A stretch of DNA of 64,000 nucleotides. It comes from Comamonadaceae bacterium. GTDB lineage: Bacteria > Pseudomonadota > Gammaproteobacteria > Burkholderiales > Burkholderiaceae_C. The stretch is from positions 25,087-89,086 of the forward strand of contig CANGNS010000016.1 of the NCBI GenBank assembly GCA_947455465.1. The letters run 5' to 3'. This document shows positions 1 to 8,199 of the stretch, piece after piece; position 1 is the first letter of the stretch, and each line of letters begins with the position of its first letter. The translations under genes were made by a program, and so were the position numbers. The notes beneath the pieces are model-generated. The model worked only from the letters and a program-made list of their open reading frames with translations, was not told the origin of the DNA and ran no database searches.

Positions 1-331
1 TCAGGCCAGCCATCTCGAACATGCTGACTTGTGCTTTACCAAACACGTCTTTGAGCTTGGCATCAGCATTGATGTTGCGCTTATTGGCAGTGTCTTGCAG
101 CTTGTGCTTTTTGATGTAAACCCACAGTTGCTTGACCACTTCGGTACGTGCCAGGGGTTTTGCACCGACGACAGCGGCCAAAGCGGCGCTGGGGGTCAGG
201 GGCTTCATGAACGCAGCATTGACGGCGCGCTTTTTGGCAGGTGCCGCTTTCTTTGCGGCTGGTGCGGTTTTAGTGCTTGCTTTTTTAGCGGGCGCCGCTT
301 TTTTAGCGGGCGCTTTCTTTGCAGTTGCCAT
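1..331 (-). CDS. SWIB/MDM2-domain protein with histone H1-like tail (3' end cut by window)
   Basis: Reads from ATG at 331 leftwards and is still open at base 1, so only the first 110 residues are visible. Residues 1 to about 38 are a low-complexity tail of alternating Lys, Ala and Pro (AKKAPAKKAAPAKK type), like bacterial histone H1 homologues. Residues about 42-110 match a SWIB/MDM2 domain (PLTPSAALAAVVG, QLWVYIKKHKLQD, VFGKAQVSMFEM). SWIB domains usually end a few residues after this last motif, so little is probably missing. A DNA-associated role is inferred from the basic tail; no partner is visible. It is divergent from rraA across 184 bases. Confidence 0.8.
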   Translation of the reverse strand, partial: MATAKKAPAKKAAPAKKASTKTAPAAKKAAPAKKRAVNAAFMKPLTPSAALAAVVGAKPLARTEVVKQLWVYIKKHKLQDTANKRNINADAKLKDVFGKAQVSMFEMAGL

Positions 332-515
332 TGTGACGAGGTCCTTCAGGGAGTTAGATGATCGCCAGCGATAAACTTTACGCTGGGCGGGTGGATGCTA
401 CTGGAGAAATTGGTGCTTTCCAAGGGGAGAGACCGGTTTTTTGCTTTAGATCTAACAATTTTCACGTTTTTTTGGCCGCGCTCCGCCCCTTGCGCGCGCC
501 TTACAGCAGGCTTTT
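332..515. other. Divergent intergenic region between SWIB gene and rraA
   Basis: This 184-base gap must carry the promoters of both divergent genes. It contains an AT-rich stretch around 435-475 that could hold the rraA promoter. No well-spaced pair of sigma-70 hexamers, terminator or repeat could be picked out with confidence. Confidence 0.35.
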
Positions 516-1037
516 ATGCAGAAAAATATCGCCACCACAGACCTTTGCGACGCCTATTTGCGCGAGGGCGGCGCGGGCTTTCGGGTGCTCCCGCCCGTGT
601 TTCGCCACTTCGGTGGCCGCACCGCTTTTTATGGCCCGGTGCGCACCGTGCAGTGCTTTGAAGACAACTCCCTGGTGAAAGCCGCCTTGGATGAGCCCGG
701 TTGGGTGGACACGCCGGGCGGGCGCCTTGCGCAGGTGTTGGTGGTCGATGGCGGGGCATCTTTGCGCCGGGCTTTGGTGGGCGGCAATATCGGTCAACTG
801 GCTGCGCGCAATGGTTGGGCGGGCGTGGTGCTTGACGGCTGCGTGCGCGATGTGGGCGAGCTCGAACAGTGCGATGTGGGCATTTGCGCATTGGCGGCGA
901 TGCCGCTGCCCACCATCAAGCGCCAAACGGGCTTGCGCGATGTGCCGGTGCACCTGCAGGGCGTGCCCGTCGCGCCGGGTGAGTGGTTGTACGCGGACCG
1001 CGATGGCATTGTCGTGGCGCCCCAGGCGCTAGTCTGA
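516..1037 (+). CDS. rraA: RraA family protein (RNase E activity regulator / HMG aldolase fold)
   Basis: 173 residues, the usual RraA length. The family core is visible: GGRTAFYGPVRTVQCFEDN in the first third, VLVVDGGASLRRALVGGNIG, then GWAGVVLDGCVRDVGEL and the C-terminal GEWLYADRDGIVVAP. In E. coli RraA binds RNase E and lowers its activity; related proteins are metal-dependent 4-hydroxy-4-methyl-2-oxoglutarate aldolases that use the G-x-x-R-D region. Sequence alone does not decide between these roles, but the short length and standalone context favour the RraA annotation. Its TGA abuts the stop of the convergent DMT gene with no bases between. Confidence 0.85.
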   Translation: MQKNIATTDLCDAYLREGGAGFRVLPPVFRHFGGRTAFYGPVRTVQCFEDNSLVKAALDEPGWVDTPGGRLAQVLVVDGGASLRRALVGGNIGQLAARNGWAGVVLDGCVRDVGELEQCDVGICALAAMPLPTIKRQTGLRDVPVHLQGVPVAPGEWLYADRDGIVVAPQALV

Positions 1038-1970
1038 TCAGGCGGGCGGCCGATCTGCAGCCCGCTCGGGCAAGGTGGCGAGCAAGAGGCTGATCAGCGC
1101 CAGCACAAAGGCCGCCGCTTGCACTGCGGTAAATTGTTCGTGAAAGCCCAAAATGCCAATGGCTGCGGTGGCGACCGGCAGCATCACCGTGAACACCCCG
1201 GCCTGCGTGGCGGGCACAGTGCGCAGACCCGTCATCCACAGCCAGACCACCCAAACGCTGGCGGCCAGCGCATAGAGCACCAATAGCGCCCACCACTGCG
1301 GCGCGACCGCACCAAAATCAAACTGCAGCGCCAAGTACAAGCCCGCTGGCGTGGACAACGCAAAACCATTGAGGTTGATCAGCGCCGCAATGCGCTTGGC
1401 GCTCAGCGTGTTGGACAGGCGTTTGCCGATGACCACATAGGCCGCTTCGCACAGCACCGCGCCAAAGAGCAGCAGATTGCCCCACAGCGCATGCGGGTAG
1501 GGCGTGGCCGCCGGATCGCTAGTGACCGGCGCGGCGCGGGCCAGGGCCAGCAAGGCGATGCCCAGCATCGCCAACACCACTGCCAGCCAAATGCGCCAGC
1601 CGATTTTTTCCTTGAGAAAGTACCAGCCCATGAGCGCCGAGGCTGCCGGGATGGCCGACATGATGACCCCCGCCGACAGCGTGCTGGTCAGGCTCACGCC
1701 AAAGAGCATGCACATAGAAAACAGAAAATTGCCCAAAAAGGACTCTAAAAACAGCAGCCCACGGGTGCGGCCGTCTAGAGGACCCTCATCGGCCGGTTTT
1801 TTGAGCCAGCCGGCCATGGCAATCGCCGCAATGCCAAAGCGCAACCAGGCCAGCAGCAGCACCGGCAGCACTGCCACCAGTGGTTTGGACAAGGCCACGT
1901 AGCTGCCCACCAAGGTCATGCTCAGGGCAAGGCAAGCGTAGGCCAGGGGTTTTTGGAAGCGAGGGTTCAA
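1038..1970 (-). CDS. DMT superfamily (EamA) permease
   Basis: Hydrophobic protein with two EamA repeats and about ten predicted membrane helices, for example LAYACLALSMTLVGSYVAL at the start and VQAAAFVLALISLLLATL at the end. The family covers small-metabolite and drug exporters; the substrate cannot be told. The start is uncertain. The open frame runs to 2111, but that part overlaps the divergent speB gene and looks hydrophilic and non-coding. The TTG at 1970 sits just before the first helix (310 residues), and the ATG at 1919 would cut into that helix (293 residues). Neither has a clear ribosome binding site. Confidence 0.75.
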   Translation of the reverse strand: MNPRFQKPLAYACLALSMTLVGSYVALSKPLVAVLPVLLLAWLRFGIAAIAMAGWLKKPADEGPLDGRTRGLLFLESFLGNFLFSMCMLFGVSLTSTLSAGVIMSAIPAASALMGWYFLKEKIGWRIWLAVVLAMLGIALLALARAAPVTSDPAATPYPHALWGNLLLFGAVLCEAAYVVIGKRLSNTLSAKRIAALINLNGFALSTPAGLYLALQFDFGAVAPQWWALLVLYALAASVWVVWLWMTGLRTVPATQAGVFTVMLPVATAAIGILGFHEQFTAVQAAAFVLALISLLLATLPERAADRPPA

Positions 1971-2041
1971 GGCAAAGATGTCCGGGGCGGCGACCCTGGC
2001 CGTGCGCCAGTGGTTACCATTGAATCTATGGAGATTACACG

Positions 2042-2983
2042 ATGAGCATGGGGACTTTCGCCTACGCCAGCAATGGCAACCGGTTTTTGGCTGCCGATCC
2101 GCTGGCCGCACAGCCCTTTGCGCTGGCGGGCATTCCTTTTGACGGCGCGGTGACCAACCGGCCCGGCGCGCGCTTTGGCCCGCAGGAGATACGCCGCGCC
2201 AGCCTGATGCTGTGTGACGCGATACACCCCCACTTCGATGTCTCGCCTCTGGGGCTCTTGGGTGATGCCGGAGACATGCGCTTGCCCAACGCGGGGGGCT
2301 TGGCGCCGGTGCGCGAACATATCCAAAGCCAGGCGCAGACGCTGATGGCGCAGCACCACTGTGTGTTTTTGGGCGGCGACCATTCGGTGACGCTGGCGCT
2401 GCTGCGGGCGGCCAAGGCGCGCTTTGGCACCCTGGCGCTGGTGCATTTTGATGCCCATTGCGACACCTGGAGCGACCATTTCGGCGAGCCCTCGGGCCAC
2501 GGCACCTGGACGTACGAGGCCTTGCAGGAAGGCCTGGTCAGCCCGGCGCACACGGTACAAATCGGCCTGCGATCCTCGGGCAGCCGGGCTGCGCGCAACT
2601 ATGTGGCCGACCAGGGCGGTCTGATTTTCAACGCCCGGGACATGCGTGGCCTGGACGGCGCGGGGCTGCAGCCCCTGATCGATCAGGTGCTGGGGCGGCT
2701 GGCCGGCCGGCCGGTGTACCTGACGCTCGATATTGACTGCCTGGACCCGGCTTTTGCGCCCGGCACCGGTACGCCCGAGCCTGGCGGGCTGAGTAGCACG
2801 CAGCTTTTGACCTGGCTGGAAGGGCTGGCGCCGCTGAAATGCGTGGCGATGGATTGCGTAGAGGTGGCCCCGGCCTACGACCACGCCGAGCTGACCAGCC
2901 AGGCCGCAGCCACCCTGGTTTGGACCTATTTGTGCGGCCAAATCACCAAGTCCGCCGCCAGTGGGTCGGCTACAAACCTATAA
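2042..2983 (+). CDS. speB: Agmatinase (ureohydrolase family)
   Basis: 313 residues, standard for the arginase/agmatinase family. The binuclear manganese site is complete: GGDHS (His114), DAHCDT (Asp137, His139, Asp141) and DIDCLDP (Asp230, Asp232), followed by the family signature GTGTPEPGG. The enzyme hydrolyses agmatine to putrescine and urea. It stands directly upstream of a polyamine ABC importer, which supports a polyamine role over arginase or guanidinobutyrase, though those relatives share the motifs. The start at ATG 2042 has a GGAG-like element a few bases upstream. Confidence 0.88.
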   Translation: MSMGTFAYASNGNRFLAADPLAAQPFALAGIPFDGAVTNRPGARFGPQEIRRASLMLCDAIHPHFDVSPLGLLGDAGDMRLPNAGGLAPVREHIQSQAQTLMAQHHCVFLGGDHSVTLALLRAAKARFGTLALVHFDAHCDTWSDHFGEPSGHGTWTYEALQEGLVSPAHTVQIGLRSSGSRAARNYVADQGGLIFNARDMRGLDGAGLQPLIDQVLGRLAGRPVYLTLDIDCLDPAFAPGTGTPEPGGLSSTQLLTWLEGLAPLKCVAMDCVEVAPAYDHAELTSQAAATLVWTYLCGQITKSAASGSATNL

Positions 2984-2984
2984 T
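2979..2984 (+). promoter_or_regulatory. Possible -10 hexamer for potF
   Basis: A perfect TATAAT overlaps the speB stop codon, about 80 bases before the potF ATG. No good -35 hexamer lies 16-18 bases upstream, so this is a weak promoter call; potF may also be read through from speB. Confidence 0.3.
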
Positions 2985-3065
2985 TTCTTGGTGACCGGGC
3001 GCGAGAAGCCTGGCGCGGCGCGTTCCTTTTTTATCCACCGACCTTAAATCTGGAGGTTTCCCCTC

Positions 3066-4199
3066 ATGTCAAAGTATGTATTGAGTGTTGCCGTTGCGGC
3101 ACTGGCCCTTGCCGCTTGTGGCAAAAAAGAAGAAGCGCCTGCGCCCGCACCCGCTGCAAGCGCGCCTGCGGAAGAAAAAGTCCTCAATATTTACAACTGG
3201 CCCGACTACATCCCCGAGGGCATGGTGGCCGCCTTCGAGAAAGAAACCGGCATCAAGGTCAATTACGACACTTTCGAAACCAATGAGGCCCTGAACGCCA
3301 AACTCGTGGCCGGCAACACGGGCTACGACATCGTGGTGCCGGGCACCGCCTTTAGCCCGGCGCAAGTCGAGGCCGGTTTCTTCCAGCCCATGGACCGTGC
3401 CAAGCTCAAGAACTATGGCAATCTGGACAGCGACATCATGGCCGGTCTGACCAAGGCCGACCCCGGTAATAAATACCTGGTGCCATGGGCATGGGGCTTT
3501 ACCACCGTCGGTATCAACCGCACCAAAGTAGAAAAAGCGCTGGGTAAAACGCCTATGCCCGAAAACGTGTGGGATCTGGTCTTTAAGCCCGAATACACCG
3601 CTAAGCTCAAGTCCTGCGGCATTGCCTATCTGGATTCGCCCACAGAAATCATCCCGCCTGCTTTGCATTACATCGGCAAAGATGCGTATTCCAACGACGC
3701 GGCCGATCACAAGGCGGCAGTGGACATGCTGGCCAAGGTGCGCAAAGACATCCGCATCTTTAGCTCGACCATGATTGACGATGTCGCTGGCGGCAAAGCC
3801 TGCGCGGTGGTGGGTTGGTCTGGCGATATCAATATCGCTGCAACCCGCGCCAAAGACAATGGCTCTAAAGACGTAATCGAAGCCTTGCTGCCCAGCACGG
3901 GCGGCATGATCTTCTTTGACTCTATGGCCATCACCAAAGACGCCAAACACCCCGGCAATGCCCATGCATTCATCGATTTCTACCTGCGTGCTGAGAACGC
4001 TGCCCAGGTGTCCAACGAGATGAGCTACCCCACCGGCAACAAGGCCGCCTTGGCCAAAATGAAGCCTGAGGTGTCGGGCAACAAGACCATCTTTATCGAG
4101 CCCGCTGTGGCTGCCAAGATGGTGCCACCCGGCAAATTTACCAACGAAGGCCGAGAGTCCATGGCCAGTGCATTTACCACCTTCAAGAAGGGCAAATAA
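3066..4199 (+). CDS. potF: Polyamine ABC transporter, periplasmic binding lipoprotein (PotF type)
   Basis: 377 residues starting after a clear site (CTGGAGG). The signal peptide ends in the lipobox LAAC, so the mature protein should be lipidated at Cys18, followed by a Pro/Ala-rich spacer (about residues 20-37). The binding-protein core starts with VLNIYNWPDYIPEGM, and VGWSGDIN and GGMIFFDSMAI are also present; in the E. coli PotF/PotD family these regions supply the aromatic and acidic residues that hold polyamine amines. Likely ligand is putrescine or spermidine; the exact one is inferred only. First gene of the importer, separated from the permease genes by a terminator hairpin. Confidence 0.88.
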   Translation: MSKYVLSVAVAALALAACGKKEEAPAPAPAASAPAEEKVLNIYNWPDYIPEGMVAAFEKETGIKVNYDTFETNEALNAKLVAGNTGYDIVVPGTAFSPAQVEAGFFQPMDRAKLKNYGNLDSDIMAGLTKADPGNKYLVPWAWGFTTVGINRTKVEKALGKTPMPENVWDLVFKPEYTAKLKSCGIAYLDSPTEIIPPALHYIGKDAYSNDAADHKAAVDMLAKVRKDIRIFSSTMIDDVAGGKACAVVGWSGDINIAATRAKDNGSKDVIEALLPSTGGMIFFDSMAITKDAKHPGNAHAFIDFYLRAENAAQVSNEMSYPTGNKAALAKMKPEVSGNKTIFIEPAVAAKMVPPGKFTNEGRESMASAFTTFKKGK

Positions 4200-4220
4200 A
4201 GTCTTTCGCTAGCCGCAAGG

Positions 4221-4256
4221 GGACTGTTCATTGCTTCGGGTGAACAGTCCTTTTTT
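4221..4256 (+). terminator. Rho-independent terminator between potF and potH
   Basis: A perfect 10-bp stem (GGACTGTTCA / TGAACAGTCC) with a 10-base loop is followed by six T residues. It lies 21 bases after the potF stop and before potH. It probably lets the binding protein be made in excess over the membrane components through partial termination. Confidence 0.88.
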
Positions 4257-4288
4257 CTTGCCCGCGCATTGCATGAAAGCCCCGCACC

Positions 4289-5224
4289 ATGTCCACTGAC
4301 CCCGCTATCCACAAAGCGCTGCCCACGCCGGGGCGCCGCTTTGTCATTGGTGTGCCAATGGCCTGGCTGCTGTTTTTCTTCATGCTGCCGTTTTTGGTGC
4401 TGCTGTACATCAGCTTTGTCGACATGGGGACTGACATCCACCCCTTCAAACCCCTGTGGGACGCCAAAGCCGGCGTGCTGCGCCTGAAGTACGACAACTA
4501 CACCAGTATTTTTGCCAGCACCGAGACGGGTATGTGGGGCCAGACAATTTACGTCGAGGCCTACCTGCGCTCGTTAGCGTATGCGTTTTGCACCGCTGTG
4601 CTGTGTTTGATTTTGGGCTACCCGTTTGCCTACGCGATTGCGCGTTCCTCGCCGGCGGTGCGTCCCGCTTTGCTGATGATGGTGATGCTGCCGTTTTGGA
4701 CCTCGTTTTTGTTACGGGTCTACGCCTGGAAAGGCATACTGGCTGATCAGGGGGTGCTCAACCGCTTGTTGATGGCGCTGGGGCTGATCGATGAGCCGGT
4801 ACAGATGCTCTATACCAACATCTCCATGCTGGTGGGCATGACCTACGTCTACCTGCCCTTTATGGTGTTGCCCTTGTACGCCACGCTGTCCAAGCTGGAC
4901 TTGCGCCTTTTGGAAGCCGCTTACGACCTGGGCGCCTCGCCCTTTAAAGCGTTTTGGCTGGTGACGGTGCCGCTGTCCAAAGCCGGCATCGTGGCCGGTT
5001 TTATGCTGGTGTTTATTCCGGCGGTGGGCGAGTTTGTGATTCCTTCCTTGCTCGGTGGGCCGGAAAACATCATGGTGGGTCGCGTGGTCTGGGATGAGAT
5101 GTTCACCAGCAACAACTGGCCGCGCGCCAGCGCCTTGGCCGTGAGCATGATCGCGCTGATCGTCATCCCACTGGCTTTGTATTACCGCTCTGCTGCCCAA
5201 GCGGCCGAGTCGGCAAAGCATTAG
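4289..5224 (+). CDS. potH: Polyamine ABC transporter permease (PotH type)
   Basis: 311 residues with six predicted membrane helices. The binding-protein-dependent permease EAA loop is visible as LLEAAYDLGASPFKAFWLVTVP near residue 210, which docks on the ATPase. The N-terminal helix is at about residues 20-45 and a large periplasmic loop follows. It forms the channel heterodimer with the next gene; potI starts 10 bases downstream after an AGGAGG site, so the two are co-translated in one operon. Confidence 0.87.
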   Translation: MSTDPAIHKALPTPGRRFVIGVPMAWLLFFFMLPFLVLLYISFVDMGTDIHPFKPLWDAKAGVLRLKYDNYTSIFASTETGMWGQTIYVEAYLRSLAYAFCTAVLCLILGYPFAYAIARSSPAVRPALLMMVMLPFWTSFLLRVYAWKGILADQGVLNRLLMALGLIDEPVQMLYTNISMLVGMTYVYLPFMVLPLYATLSKLDLRLLEAAYDLGASPFKAFWLVTVPLSKAGIVAGFMLVFIPAVGEFVIPSLLGGPENIMVGRVVWDEMFTSNNWPRASALAVSMIALIVIPLALYYRSAAQAAESAKH

Positions 5225-5234
5225 GAGGCTGGCC

Positions 5235-6080
5235 ATGCAACGCTTTTTGCAAAACTACTTCGGCCGCGCCTGGATGGTGCTGGTCTTTTTGTTTTTGTAC
5301 CTGCCTTTGCTGTTTATGGTGGTGTTTTCCTTTAACAGCAGCCGCCAGGACGCGGTGTTTACCGGGTTTTCTTGGCGCTGGTACGAGGCTTTGGGGCGCG
5401 ATACCAAGATTGTGGAAGGCTTTTGGCTGTCCTTGCAGATTGCGCTGGCGACTGGCGTGCTGTCAGCGGTCTTGGGAACTTTTGCCGCGTTTGTTTTGGT
5501 GCGCTACCAGCGTTTCATCGGACGTACCTTGTTTTCGGGCATGGTCAATGCGCCCTTGGTGATGCCCGAGGTGGTTATTGGCCTGTCCCTGCTGCTGCTG
5601 ATGGTGGGGATTCAGCATGTGTTTGGTTGGCCCGAGCGCGGCATGCTGACGATTATTTTGGGCCATACCTTGCTGGGCATGGCCTACGCCATGGTCGTGG
5701 TGCAATCGCGCCTGCTGGAGGTGGACCGCTCGGTAGAAGAGGCCGCCATGGACCTGGGTGCCAAGCCTGTGCAAGTCTTTTTTCTGGTGACCCTGCCCAA
5801 CATCGCGCAAGCAATTGTGGCGGCGTTTTTGCTGTCCTTCACCCTGTCTTTTGATGACGTGGTGATCTCGGAATTTTTGTCAGGCCCGGGCGTGAACACC
5901 TTGCCGCAGGTGATATTTGGCTACGCCCGCCGAGGGATCAACCCGACGATTTATGCCGCCGCGACGATTTTGATCGGCATCATCAGCACGGCCGTGGTGC
6001 TCTACAGCGTCTGGGTGGCCCGCCAAAGCCGGCGCTTGGCCCACGAGGCCCAGTTGGCCCTGTCCGAAGTGCAGGGCTGA
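5235..6080 (+). CDS. potI: Polyamine ABC transporter permease (PotI type)
   Basis: 281 residues and six predicted helices. The N-terminus has the YLPLLFMVVFSFN region typical of PotC/PotI, and the EAA loop reads VEEAAMDLGAKPVQVFFLVTLP at about residue 165. Expected to pair with PotH in the inner membrane. Strong ribosome binding site (AGGAGG) five to ten bases before the ATG. Confidence 0.87.
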   Translation: MQRFLQNYFGRAWMVLVFLFLYLPLLFMVVFSFNSSRQDAVFTGFSWRWYEALGRDTKIVEGFWLSLQIALATGVLSAVLGTFAAFVLVRYQRFIGRTLFSGMVNAPLVMPEVVIGLSLLLLMVGIQHVFGWPERGMLTIILGHTLLGMAYAMVVVQSRLLEVDRSVEEAAMDLGAKPVQVFFLVTLPNIAQAIVAAFLLSFTLSFDDVVISEFLSGPGVNTLPQVIFGYARRGINPTIYAAATILIGIISTAVVLYSVWVARQSRRLAHEAQLALSEVQG

Positions 6081-6129
6081 GCGCGCAGCGATGTTTGTTT
6101 GTCATTTACAAGAGAAATAGGAATACCCA

Positions 6130-7257
6130 TTGGCACACGACACAGCCCCGGCCCCGTTTCTTCAGATTCAAAACATCGTCAAGAAATTTGACGATGTGTA
6201 TGCGGTCGATGACGTTAGCTTGGACATTCAGCAAGGCGAGATATTTGCTTTATTGGGCTCCTCGGGCTGCGGAAAATCGACTTTGCTGCGCATGCTGGCG
6301 GGCTTTGAAACGCCGACTGCCGGCCACATCTTGCTCGCCGGTCAGGACATCGTGGGCCTGGCGCCCTACCAGCGGCCCATCAATATGATGTTCCAAAGCT
6401 ACGCGCTGTTCCCGCACCTGACGGTCTGGGACAACATCGCCTTTGGCCTCAAGCGCGACGGTATGGCCAAAGACGCCATTGAAGAGCGGGTAACACAAAT
6501 GCTCGATCTGGTGCAGCTGCGCAACTACGCCAAGCGCAAACCGCACCAACTCTCCGGCGGGCAACAGCAGCGCGTGGCCCTGGCGCGCAGTCTGGCCAAG
6601 CGCCCGCAGCTGCTGCTGCTGGACGAGCCCTTGGGCGCTCTGGATGCCAAACTGCGCCAGCGCACGCAACTGGAGTTGGTGGACATCATCGAACGCGTGG
6701 GCGTGACCTGCGTCATGGTGACCCATGACCAGGAAGAGGCCATGACCATGGCCACCCGCATCGGCGTGATGAGCGAAGGCAAGATTTTGCAAATCGGCAA
6801 ACCCGCCGAAATTTACGAGACGCCCAACTGCCGCTTCGTGGCCGACTTTATCGGCACGGTCAATATGTTTGAAGGCACGGTGGAGGTGGACGAGGCCGAC
6901 CATGTGGTGATCGGTTCGGCCGACTGCAAGCACTATGTCACCCACGGAATTACCGGCACGCACGGCATGCAAGTGCAGGTGGCCGTGCGTCCGGAAAAGA
7001 TCAGCATCCAAACCCAGCCGGTGGAGGATGCTGAACGCGAGTTTCCCGCAGAGATCGGCTACAACCAAGTCCGAGGCGTGATCGCCGAAATCGCTTATTT
7101 AGGCAACCTCACCACCTACCACGTGCGCTTGCCCAGCGGCTTGTTGCTCAAGGTCACGCACACCAACGCGGCCCGCCGTGGCAGTGCCGCGATGACCTGG
7201 GGCGATACCGTGTACTTGTGGTGGTGGGGCAGCGACGTGGTGGTGCTGACCCACTGA
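6130..7257 (+). CDS. potG: Polyamine ABC transporter ATP-binding protein (PotG/PotA type)
   Basis: 375 residues. Walker A GSSGCGKST at 43-51, signature LSGGQQQRVAL near 141, Walker B LLLLDEP near 163 and the switch histidine in MVTHDQEEA are all intact. The C-terminal third is a TOBE-type regulatory domain. The start must be the TTG at 6130: no ATG lies in frame before the Walker A, and the protein reads well from there. ATP hydrolysis powers PotFHI uptake. The 49-base gap after potI shows no terminator, so it belongs to the same transcript. Confidence 0.88.
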   Translation: MAHDTAPAPFLQIQNIVKKFDDVYAVDDVSLDIQQGEIFALLGSSGCGKSTLLRMLAGFETPTAGHILLAGQDIVGLAPYQRPINMMFQSYALFPHLTVWDNIAFGLKRDGMAKDAIEERVTQMLDLVQLRNYAKRKPHQLSGGQQQRVALARSLAKRPQLLLLDEPLGALDAKLRQRTQLELVDIIERVGVTCVMVTHDQEEAMTMATRIGVMSEGKILQIGKPAEIYETPNCRFVADFIGTVNMFEGTVEVDEADHVVIGSADCKHYVTHGITGTHGMQVQVAVRPEKISIQTQPVEDAEREFPAEIGYNQVRGVIAEIAYLGNLTTYHVRLPSGLLLKVTHTNAARRGSAAMTWGDTVYLWWWGSDVVVLTH

Positions 7258-7283
7258 CCCGGTCGCTGGCAGCGGGATTTCGA

Positions 7284-8153
7284 TTATCCGCGCGCCACCG
7301 GGCGCGCCGGATCGCTGCACCATTCGCTCCAACTGCCGGCAAACAGGGCGCCCGGCCCGATACCAGCCAGGCGCATTGCCAAGATGTTGGGAATCGCCGT
7401 GACGCCGCTACCGCAGTGGTGCACCACGCTATCGGCGCTGCGCTGGCCGAGCAAGGCCAACCACTCCTGGCGAAGTTGTTCGGCGGGTTTGAAAAATCCC
7501 TGGGCATCTAGGTTGAGGCCAAAAGGGCGGTTCAGTGCGCCCGGGATATGGCCCGCCACCGGGTCCAGCGGTTCCACTTCACCTTTAAAGCGTGGCGTGG
7601 CGCGGGCGTCGACCACGGTTTGACCACTGCGGCCCAGGCCAGCTAGTACGGTGGCTGCATCGACCAAGGGCAGCAAAGGCGCCGAAGGCGTAAAGCCCGA
7701 GGCTTGCGCGGGCCGTGGTGCGGGGCCGCTGTCCAACGCGCCACCGGCTGCTTGCCAGGCGGCCAATCCGCCATCGAGCACGGCCACGCCGGGGTGCCCC
7801 ATCCACTGCAGCATCCACCACAAACGGCCGCAAAAGCTGCTGCCTTGGCGGTCATAGACCACCGCTTGCATGCCTGCCTCCAGGCCAACGGACTGTAGCC
7901 ATTGCGCAAACGCCGCGCGCGAGGGCAGCGGATGGCGCCCGCCGCTGCAGGCGCCGGTTTGTTGTGGATCGCCCTTGGCGCTGAGGTGGCGGTCCAGGTC
8001 GGCATAAATTGCCCCGGCCAAGTGCGAGTCAGCAAACATTTGCGCCCCGGCCTCGGAGCGGGCCAGGTCAAAACTGCAGTCAAAAACCAGCGTCGCTTGC
8101 CCCGATTGCTGCAGTTCTTGCAATTGGGCGGCGGTGATCAAGGTGGTGTACAT
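7284..8153 (-). CDS. sseA: Thiosulfate/3-mercaptopyruvate sulfurtransferase
   Basis: 289 residues with two rhodanese domains. The C-terminal domain holds the active loop CGSGVTA at 247-253 with Cys247 as the persulfide carrier; CGSGVT is the loop of mercaptopyruvate sulfurtransferases, whereas thiosulfate sulfurtransferases carry CRKGVT-like loops. The N-terminal domain keeps YDRQGSSFCGRLWW and lacks the catalytic loop, as in the family. Likely moves sulfur from 3-mercaptopyruvate to an acceptor such as cyanide or thiols. It is alone or the last gene of a minus-strand set with the permease and oxygenase upstream. Confidence 0.85.
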   Translation of the reverse strand: MYTTLITAAQLQELQQSGQATLVFDCSFDLARSEAGAQMFADSHLAGAIYADLDRHLSAKGDPQQTGACSGGRHPLPSRAAFAQWLQSVGLEAGMQAVVYDRQGSSFCGRLWWMLQWMGHPGVAVLDGGLAAWQAAGGALDSGPAPRPAQASGFTPSAPLLPLVDAATVLAGLGRSGQTVVDARATPRFKGEVEPLDPVAGHIPGALNRPFGLNLDAQGFFKPAEQLRQEWLALLGQRSADSVVHHCGSGVTAIPNILAMRLAGIGPGALFAGSWSEWCSDPARPVARG

Positions 8154-8199
8154 GGCGGCATCCTTTGAAAAACAGCGTTACGTGCCTTGGCTGCGCACT

